Of a DNA stretch of 10,089 nt, positions 1-5,148 are shown piece after piece. This stretch comes from Lachnoclostridium sp. UBA7122. Lineage in GTDB: Bacteria > Bacillota > Clostridia > Lachnospirales > Lachnospiraceae. The notes below the pieces were generated by a model, which was not told the origin of the DNA, made no database searches, and saw only the letters and a list, made by a program, of their open reading frames with translations. The stretch is taken from the NCBI GenBank assembly GCA_002493085.1, contig DKXQ01000094.1, positions 1-10,089 on the forward strand, written 5' to 3'. Position 1 is the stretch's first letter. Each line of letters begins with the position of its first letter. The position numbers were made by a program, and so were the translations under genes.

Positions 1-25
1 ATTCATCTTAACTAAATGACATTGA

Positions 26-301
26 ATGATAGGGGAAGCGTATTGGGCTACTTTTAAGTATTTTGATATGAAGTCAAATAAAATGGCTTTTAAAAAACGA
101 CCCGTTCTTATTATTGGAAAGGCAGATAAAAAAGATTGGGTCGTTCTTCCTGTTTCTCGTGTAACTAGAAAGGAGAATTTGGATTTATATTACGATTTTG
201 AAATTAATGTATCAGATTACCCCAAAATGCCATTAAAGCAAACCTCATATGTCCGTACACATAAACAAACTGTTTTGAATAGTATATACTATTTTCCTTA
301 G
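26..301 (+). CDS. PemK/MazF-like toxin, probably C-terminally truncated
   Basis: This 91-residue protein resembles the PemK/MazF family of type II toxin-antitoxin systems, which are usually sequence-specific RNases. The visible signature is a short N-terminal strand (IGEAYWATF), then KKRPVLIIG at about residues 23-31, VVLPVSRV at about 39-46, and a late SYVRTHKQTVLN segment matching the family's conserved R-x-x-K strand. Family members usually run to about 105-125 residues and end in a helix; here TAG follows soon after this strand, so the C-terminus seems lost. The ATG directly follows an in-frame TGA (23-25), and no good Shine-Dalgarno site is visible. A frame ending in TGA at 17-19 could be the tail of an antitoxin, but only five codons are in view. 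It is more AT-rich than its neighbours, which fits an accessory gene. The family call is fairly good; activity is uncertain. Confidence 0.6.
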   Translation: MIGEAYWATFKYFDMKSNKMAFKKRPVLIIGKADKKDWVVLPVSRVTRKENLDLYYDFEINVSDYPKMPLKQTSYVRTHKQTVLNSIYYFP

Positions 302-319
302 GTCTAAAATGGCTTAAGA

Positions 320-343
320 CTACTACACCATCTACTACACCAT
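320..343. repeat. Perfect tandem repeat of a 12-mer
   Basis: The unit CTACTACACCAT occurs twice, end to end, at 320-331 and 332-343, with no mismatch. It lies in the non-coding gap between the truncated toxin gene and metA, just before the GTGAA repeats. Short direct repeats here could be recombinase or excisionase binding sites at the end of an integrated element, but only the repetition itself is seen. Confidence 0.85.
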
Positions 344-349
344 TTTGCC

Positions 350-384
350 GTGAAAACTTGTGAAATTATGTGAAAATTTGTGAA
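350..384. repeat. Four GTGAA motifs at exact 10-bp spacing
   Basis: GTGAA begins at 350, 360, 370 and 380. The motifs are separated by AT-rich fillers, and each copy therefore sits on about the same face of the helix. On the minus strand this reads as TTCAC repeats. Such phased short motifs are typical of sites where several copies of a protein bind side by side, such as integrase arm sites, excisionase sites, iterons or operators. A further direct repeat, CTTGTA at 397-402 and 406-411, follows just before the metA stop codon. The rest of 302-417 shows no gene and no convincing terminator for either convergent gene. Confidence 0.75.
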
Positions 385-417
385 GTGCAAAACATGCTTG
401 TATCCCTTGTAGGTTGC

Positions 418-1350
418 TTATTTTTTGATAATTTCTGCTGTATCAACAAACTCAAATGGTGTCTGTTGGTAGACATAGTAATTAACCCAGTTGGAGTACA
501 TTGCATTGGCTGCTGCCCGCCATGTCAGGTCTGGTTTTTTTAAAGGGTTGTCATCTGGATAGTAGTTTACTGGTATTTCTGGATTGAGGCCGGCAGCCAT
601 ATCTCTTTTATATTCTAAATCCAGTGTAAGCCTGTCATATTCAAGATGGCCAAGTACAAAAATCTGGTTTGCAGACTTTGAGAGAAGTATCAGCTCACCT
701 GCTTTTTTAGAATCAGCCAGTACTATAAGGTCTTTGCAGGCGGCTATTTCATCGTGGTCAACACATGTATTTCTTGAATGTGGTGCATAGAATACATCAT
801 CAAACCCTCTTAAGAGAGGTATTTTGCGGTGATGTACACGGTGTTTATAAATGCCGGTTATCTTTTTAGGCAGTATGTGTTTATGTATTCCATAGTGGTA
901 ATAGAGTCCTGCCTGTGCACCCCAGCAGATATGCAGTACGGAAGTGACATTCGTCTTTGACCATTCCATAATCTTTGTAAGTTCGTCCCAGTACTGGACT
1001 TCTTCAAATTCCATATGTTCAATAGGTGCACCTGTGATTATAAGCCCGTCAAATTTTCTGGTTTTGATTTCATCATAAGTCTTGTAAAATTCATTCAGGT
1101 GGCTTTCAGGTGTATGGGAGCCTATATATGTTGCTGTTGTAAGAAATGTAATATCCATCTGCAGTGGGGTATTGGACAGGCTCCGCAAAAGCTGCACTTC
1201 TGTATTTTCTTTTAAGGGCATAAGGTTGAGGACTGCTATGTGGAGCGGTCTTATATCCTGGCTGACTGCCCTTTGCTCATCCATCATAAATATATTTTCT
1301 TTTTCCATAACCTTTTTTGCAGGAAGGTTGTTTTTCACTTTAATAGGCAT
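418..1350 (-). CDS. metA: Homoserine O-acyltransferase MetA (predicted acetyl-CoA specific)
   Basis: MetA activates the hydroxyl of L-homoserine with an acyl-CoA, the first committed step of methionine synthesis, in the cytoplasm. The 310-residue length is normal for the family. The catalytic nucleophile is Cys142 in HICWGAQAG, and His235 and Glu237 in LGHLEYDR complete the catalytic set known for this glutamine-amidotransferase-like fold. Residue 111, in ITGAPIEHMEF, is Glu. In studied MetA proteins Gly111 goes with succinyl-CoA use (E. coli) and Glu111 with acetyl-CoA use (Bacillus cereus), so I infer O-acetylhomoserine as product even though pipelines usually name the family O-succinyltransferase. 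It starts 17 bp after the ligA stop, with a modest GGTG ribosome site about 7 nt upstream. No SAM riboswitch or T-box can fit in that gap, so expression probably depends on the ligA transcript. Confidence 0.95.
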   Translation of the reverse strand: MPIKVKNNLPAKKVMEKENIFMMDEQRAVSQDIRPLHIAVLNLMPLKENTEVQLLRSLSNTPLQMDITFLTTATYIGSHTPESHLNEFYKTYDEIKTRKFDGLIITGAPIEHMEFEEVQYWDELTKIMEWSKTNVTSVLHICWGAQAGLYYHYGIHKHILPKKITGIYKHRVHHRKIPLLRGFDDVFYAPHSRNTCVDHDEIAACKDLIVLADSKKAGELILLSKSANQIFVLGHLEYDRLTLDLEYKRDMAAGLNPEIPVNYYPDDNPLKKPDLTWRAAANAMYSNWVNYYVYQQTPFEFVDTAEIIKK

Positions 1351-1367
1351 ATCTTTTCACCATCTTT

Positions 1368-3323
1368 CTAAATTTCTATATGGAACTTTTCTATAAATTC
1401 TTCTTCTGTAATTATAGGAATACCTGATTCCCCCGCTTTTTTATTTTTAGTGGAACTGCTTGTTATATCATTATTGATAAGAAAGTCTGTTTTTGAAGTT
1501 ACACTTCCTGTGACCTTGCCGCCTCTTGCTTCTATTATTTCTTTAACTGCACTTCTGTTTGGGAAAATACTGGTTTTGCCGGTGATAACAAAATTTATTC
1601 CTGCCATATCTTCTTCCAGCCTGGTGTCTTCTTCAAAAGTTATGGCTTTTAGCAGATTATCAACTGTTTTGTTATTGCCTGCATCTGAAAAAAAGTTTAC
1701 AAATGATTCTGCAATTACTTCTCCAATGCCATCTATCTCTATAAGCTCTTCCTTGCTGGCATGCCGTACCCTTTCAAAATCGTTATCCATGTATTTGCAA
1801 ATCATCTTTGCATTGGCAAGTCCTATATTAGGTATTCCAAGACTGTATACAAACTTTGCAGCTGTTGTTTTTCTTGCATTTTCAGCCGCCTGTATAAGCT
1901 TTTCAAAGGATTTTTCCCCAAATCCTTCCATCTCTGTGATTTCAGCTTTATAGTCGTCCAGACTGAACAGACCAGCTAATTCATGTAACAGCCCTTTGGA
2001 TACAAGTTTTTCTATTGTAGCCTCTGACAGCCCGTCTATATTTATAGCATCCCTGCTTACAAAATGTGCAATAGATTTTATTTTTTTAGCAAGACAGTCT
2101 TTATTTGTGCAGACAAGTACTTTTACCCCATTGTCTTCATGTATTGAAGTTTTCTGCCCACATACAGGACATTTTTCTGGAATATTTATATTAGCACTTT
2201 TAGTAAGGTTTTCTGCAATCTGTGGAATTATCATATTAGCTTTATAAACTTTTATTCTATCGCCTGTTCCTAGCTGTAACTGTTCTGCAATGCTTAAATT
2301 GTGCACGCTTGCCCTTGATACAGTTGTGCCTTCAAGTTCCACAGGTTCAAATACAGCTATAGGATTGATAAGGCCAGTCCTTGATGCACTCCATTCGATT
2401 TCAAGCAGTTTTGTTTCTGCTGTTTCATCTGCCCACTTAAATGCAATGGAATTTCTTGGGAATTTGGCAGTGTGCCCAAGTGAATCACCATATGCTATAT
2501 CTTCATATATAAGTACCAGCCCATCAGACGGGTAGTTATTAGAGGTTATTTTATCTGAAAACCATCTGACTGTGGTCTCAAGGTTTGCGGCATTGACTTT
2601 TTTGTATTCCACTATGTCAAATCCCTGTGCTTTTAAAAATTCCATCTTTTTTGCCTGTGAATTTTCAAAGTCTGTATTCTGTGCTTCAACTAGTGCAAAT
2701 GCGAAAAATTCTACATTCCGTTTTGCAGTTATTTCATTATTTAGCTGTCTGACAGAACCACTGCATAAATTTCTTGGGTTTTTATACTGTTCCTCTTCGC
2801 CAAGAAGATTGTTTATGCGCTCAAATTCAGGATAAGATATTACTGCCTCCCCCCTGAGTACAAGACTGCCTGTAAATGGGATTTTAAGTGGTATATTTTT
2901 AAAAACTTTTGCGTTATTAGTGATTACTTCGCCTATCTGGCCGTTGCCGCGGGTAACGGCTTTTTCCAGATATCCTTCGTTATAAGCCAGTACTATTGTG
3001 AGACCATCCATTTTCCATGAAAGAAGCCCTTCTTTATCGCCAAGCCATGACACAAGCTGCCTTACATCTTTGGTTTTATCAAGGGAAAGCATTGGTGATG
3101 GATGTGTTTCCTTTGGCAATGCGCTTAATACTTCATAGCCTACACTTCTGGACGGGCTTCCTGCAAGTACCATTCCTGATTCTTTTTCAAGCTTTAGCAG
3201 TTCATCATACAACTTGTCATATTCAAAGTTGTCCATTATCTCATCTTTGCCCTGGTAATACACTTCTGATGCTTTATTCAGTTTTGTAACAAGTTCTTTC
3301 ATACGGCTTATATTATTTGTCAT
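1368..3323 (-). CDS. ligA: NAD-dependent DNA ligase LigA, divergent subtype
   Basis: LigA seals DNA nicks in replication and repair using NAD+. The 651 residues carry the full domain order: Ia domain with Tyr22, Tyr35 and Asp36; adenylation domain with the KMDG motif (nucleophile Lys104), LRGE (Glu159), NPRN (Arg184), SVRQ (Arg192) and AFKW (Lys296); OB domain; zinc finger Cys385, Cys388, Cys405, Cys410; helix-hairpin-helix repeats (about 420-560); and a BRCT domain (about 573-651). Several usually invariant positions differ: Asn32 for the Ia aspartate, Ser102 for the Glu two before the nucleophile, TRGNG for TRGDG, and Ile272 for the motif IV lysine (the following 24-residue spacing to Lys296 matches E. 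coli Lys290-Lys314). The start ATG overlaps the rluF stop as ATGA. GGAGG lies 9 nt upstream and could be partly closed in a small GGGA/TCCC hairpin. From memory, this subtype is common in Lachnospiraceae. Confidence 0.95.
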   Translation of the reverse strand: MTNNISRMKELVTKLNKASEVYYQGKDEIMDNFEYDKLYDELLKLEKESGMVLAGSPSRSVGYEVLSALPKETHPSPMLSLDKTKDVRQLVSWLGDKEGLLSWKMDGLTIVLAYNEGYLEKAVTRGNGQIGEVITNNAKVFKNIPLKIPFTGSLVLRGEAVISYPEFERINNLLGEEEQYKNPRNLCSGSVRQLNNEITAKRNVEFFAFALVEAQNTDFENSQAKKMEFLKAQGFDIVEYKKVNAANLETTVRWFSDKITSNNYPSDGLVLIYEDIAYGDSLGHTAKFPRNSIAFKWADETAETKLLEIEWSASRTGLINPIAVFEPVELEGTTVSRASVHNLSIAEQLQLGTGDRIKVYKANMIIPQIAENLTKSANINIPEKCPVCGQKTSIHEDNGVKVLVCTNKDCLAKKIKSIAHFVSRDAINIDGLSEATIEKLVSKGLLHELAGLFSLDDYKAEITEMEGFGEKSFEKLIQAAENARKTTAAKFVYSLGIPNIGLANAKMICKYMDNDFERVRHASKEELIEIDGIGEVIAESFVNFFSDAGNNKTVDNLLKAITFEEDTRLEEDMAGINFVITGKTSIFPNRSAVKEIIEARGGKVTGSVTSKTDFLINNDITSSSTKNKKAGESGIPIITEEEFIEKFHIEI

Positions 3324-4075
3324 GTGGGACTGCCTCCCTGGTTTATGTTTGCCTGTCTCTTTAATTCAGTTATTTCTTCATCTGACAGATGGCGGTATCT
3401 GCCTTTTTTAAGCCCGTCAAGTGTTATATTCATTACCCTGTCACGTCTTAAATACACAACCCTGTAGCCAAAATATTCACACATCCGCCTTATCTGGCGG
3501 TTTAGTCCCTGTGTAAGGATTATATGGAAACTGTAATCATCTTCTTTCCATACTTTACAGGGTTTTGTAACTGTATCTAAAACAGGTACCCCGCTTGCCA
3601 TGCCTTTGATAAAGCTATCTGTAATTTTACTGGCTGTTCTTACAAAGTATTCTTTTTCATGTCCATAGCGGCTGCGCAGGATTTTTTCCATAGTGCCGCC
3701 CTGGTTGGTAAGCAGCAGAAGCCCCTCAGATGACTGGTCAAGCCTGCCTATTGGGTAGATTCTTTTATTATAACCAATATAGTCTACTACATTCACTACT
3801 TTACTGCCATTTTCAGTGCTGGCTGTTGTACACACAATTCCTTTTGGCTTATAAAATGCAATATAGATTTCTTCTTCCTCTTTAGAGACAGTTTTTCCAT
3901 CTACTGTAACTTTCTGGCCAGGAAAAACCCTTGAACCTGCTGCCGCCAGCTTTCCAGCTATATATACCCTGCCAGCCGCTGTCATCTTGTCTGCTTCACG
4001 CCTTGAACATACACCAGCTTCACTTAAAAATTTATTAATCCTTATACCCTGGTTTAAAGCAGAAATATCTTCCAT
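3320..4075 (-). CDS. rluF: 23S rRNA pseudouridine synthase, RluF-like (RsuA family)
   Basis: This enzyme isomerises a uridine in rRNA to pseudouridine; the closest studied type is E. coli RluF, which acts on U2604 of 23S rRNA. The protein has an N-terminal S4 RNA-binding domain (RINKFLSEAGVCSRREAD onward, about residues 11-60), then the RsuA-type catalytic domain with the catalytic Asp113 in PIGRLDQSSEGLLLLTN. Further family motifs are HEKEYFV, GVPVLDTVTKPC and QGLNRQIRRMCEYFGY. An ATG at 4087 would add four residues but has no ribosome site. The ATG at 4073-4075 has GGAGG five nucleotides upstream, so I chose it (251 residues). The stop codon overlaps the ligA start by 4 bp, which implies translational coupling. 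RluF is preferred over RluB or RsuA because of the VPVLDTVTKPC segment; the exact target base is inference. Confidence 0.9.
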   Translation of the reverse strand: MEDISALNQGIRINKFLSEAGVCSRREADKMTAAGRVYIAGKLAAAGSRVFPGQKVTVDGKTVSKEEEEIYIAFYKPKGIVCTTASTENGSKVVNVVDYIGYNKRIYPIGRLDQSSEGLLLLTNQGGTMEKILRSRYGHEKEYFVRTASKITDSFIKGMASGVPVLDTVTKPCKVWKEDDYSFHIILTQGLNRQIRRMCEYFGYRVVYLRRDRVMNITLDGLKKGRYRHLSDEEITELKRQANINQGGSPT

Positions 4076-4098
4076 AACATCCTCCATGAGAGTAAAGT

Positions 4099-4124
4099 AA
4101 AAAAGGCGGTCAGACAGACCATCC
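4099..4124 (-). terminator. Probable rho-independent terminator after the membrane-anchored protein gene
   Basis: Read on the minus strand, GGTC and GACC form a 4-bp stem around a TGTCT loop, extended by a G-U pair and, past one mismatch, a G-C pair, then a run of six T. It begins about 26 nt after the stop of the upstream gene. It lies only about 24 nt before the chosen rluF start, so rluF-ligA-metA must be reached by read-through or by a promoter I cannot identify. The stem is short, so strong termination is not assured. Confidence 0.5.
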
Positions 4125-4149
4125 TTTTACATGTTTTCCCTAAAACAAT

Positions 4150-4872
4150 CTACTTAGGCTTTGCTGTTGCTTTAGTTCCTTCTTTATGTATATTTTCATT
4201 TTCTTCTACAGCTTCATTGCTTTCATTGCTGCTTTCAAGCATTTCATAAAAATCTTTTACATCTTCATTGCTGGCTACAATTTCTTCAAGCCTTTTCTGG
4301 ACGGAATCCGCAATTTTTTTGATTTCTTCACTGTTATCAAGCTTAGTAATTGCCTCCTGTGCTTCGCCATCTATTGTTCCAAGGTATATCTTAAAGCTGT
4401 TGTTACTGTCTGATTTGATATATAAAGCTGTAAGTGACGGAACTAGTGTATCAATATCATAGACTTTTACATCATAATATACATAAACCCTGTATGTACC
4501 ATCATCAGGCCCTTTTTTTACAGTACACTCAATATTTTTGTATTCTTCAATATATTCAGCTTCTGCAACAAGCCGTTTATTATCAATGCGGTCTGCATCG
4601 CTTACACATTCAGTAAGTTTATCTATATCTACACGCTGTTTAGCATCCAGATAAGTTTCTACAAGTGAAGAAATAGCAGTTTTTATCTCACTTTCTGACA
4701 TGATTGTAACGGTATTTATAGCACTGTGGCTGCTGTTATTAATGCTGCTGCCACTGTTTGCATTACTGACTGAAAAATCTATAGATGGTGCAATAAGGGA
4801 AAATGTGCCAAGACCAATAAACATTATGGCGACTGTAAACATTATTATTAACTTTTTATACCTAAAGCGCAT
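4150..4872 (-). CDS. Membrane-anchored protein of unknown function
   Basis: I do not recognise this 240-residue protein. Its N-terminus is basic (MRFRYKK), followed by one hydrophobic segment (about residues 7-28) that could be a membrane anchor or uncleaved signal. A Ser/Asn-rich linker comes next (about 34-52). The mixed helix/strand domain after it has a pattern (helix, then strands such as YRVYVYYDVKVYD and SFKIYLG) reminiscent of an NTF2-like fold, but this is only an impression. The C-terminal quarter is charged and Glu-rich (about 185-235), likely helical and then disordered. The likely location is outside the membrane. A TTG at 4893 would add seven residues, but the ATG at 4870-4872 is better because AGGAAGG lies 9 nt upstream. 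That ATG sits in a CGCAT-TTT-ATGCG hairpin. The gene begins 36 bp after tRNA-Arg and may share its promoter. Confidence 0.75.
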   Translation of the reverse strand: MRFRYKKLIIMFTVAIMFIGLGTFSLIAPSIDFSVSNANSGSSINNSSHSAINTVTIMSESEIKTAISSLVETYLDAKQRVDIDKLTECVSDADRIDNKRLVAEAEYIEEYKNIECTVKKGPDDGTYRVYVYYDVKVYDIDTLVPSLTALYIKSDSNNSFKIYLGTIDGEAQEAITKLDNSEEIKKIADSVQKRLEEIVASNEDVKDFYEMLESSNESNEAVEENENIHKEGTKATAKPK

Positions 4873-4908
4873 AAAATGCGTCCTTCCTTTCAAAAGTTCT
4901 CAAATAAA

Positions 4909-4981
4909 CGCATCTGGAGGGACTCGGACCCCCGGCACACGGTTCCGGAAACCGCTGCTCTATCCACTGAGCTACAGATGC
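4909..4981 (-). tRNA. tRNA-Arg (anticodon CCG)
   Basis: The minus strand folds as a complete 73-nt cloverleaf. The 7-bp acceptor stem is GCATCTG/CAGATGC with discriminator G. The D stem is GCTC/GAGC, the anticodon stem GCGGT/ACCGT with loop TTCCGGA, the variable loop has 5 nt, and the T stem is GGGGG/CCCTC. The anticodon CCG reads the arginine codon CGG. CCA is not encoded and must be added after transcription. The T loop reads TCCGAGT, so position 55 is C instead of the nearly universal U that becomes pseudouridine. The promoter at 5003-5011 would start transcription about 15 nt upstream. Confidence 0.95.
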
Positions 4982-5002
4982 AAGGATGTGACAACGTTTT
5001 TT

Positions 5003-5011
5003 ATTATAGCA
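5003..5011 (-). promoter_or_regulatory. Extended -10 promoter for tRNA-Arg and the minus-strand block
   Basis: On the minus strand TGCTATAAT is a perfect extended -10 element (TG, one base, TATAAT at 5008-5003). No good -35 box lies 16-18 bp upstream, which is tolerated by extended -10 promoters. The predicted start is near 4996, giving a leader of about 15 nt before the tRNA. Confidence 0.7.
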
Positions 5012-5087
5012 CATATTATCTAAAAATGGAAGAGGGAATTTTTTAAATTTTTTAAAGTGTTCCTGGTAAAGCTTAAGAAAACAGCAG

Positions 5088-5116
5088 TTGCAACACAACA
5101 CCTTATGGGATATAAT
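5088..5116 (+). promoter_or_regulatory. Sigma-A type promoter for the cardiolipin synthase gene
   Basis: TTGCAA (5088-5093) and TATAAT (5111-5116) are separated by exactly 17 bp. The expected start is near 5123, so the ATG at 5131 would have almost no leader, while the ATG at 5149 would have about 26 nt including AAAGG. It points away from the tRNA promoter, and the AT-rich 60-80 bp between the two could hold shared control sites, though none is recognisable. Confidence 0.65.
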
Positions 5117-5148
5117 TATATATAAATATTATGAAAGGCAGCAAAATA

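Noticed and set aside
79..315. 11-bp direct repeat TAAAATGGCTT at 79-89 and 305-315
   Set aside because: It could mark a duplication, but one copy is inside the toxin coding sequence, and in AT-rich DNA a match this short can arise by chance.
350..384. CRISPR array
   Set aside because: The repeat is only 5 bp with 5-bp spacers, far from CRISPR dimensions.
1450..1953. 167-codon plus-strand frame opposite ligA
   Set aside because: It is the antisense shadow of a well-supported gene, with no ribosome site and a composition typical of reverse-strand translation.
4076..4087. ATG at 4087 as the rluF start
   Set aside because: No ribosome site precedes it, while the ATG at 4075 has a perfect GGAGG five nucleotides upstream.
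4862..5101. Open frames on both strands across the tRNA region (for example 79 codons on the minus strand)
   Set aside because: They read through tRNA-Arg and the promoter region, and show the typical false peptides made by translating a tRNA.
5131..5148. ATG at 5131 as the cardiolipin synthase start
   Set aside because: It has no ribosome site and lies only about 8 nt after the predicted transcription start; 5149 fits the promoter and AAAGG better.
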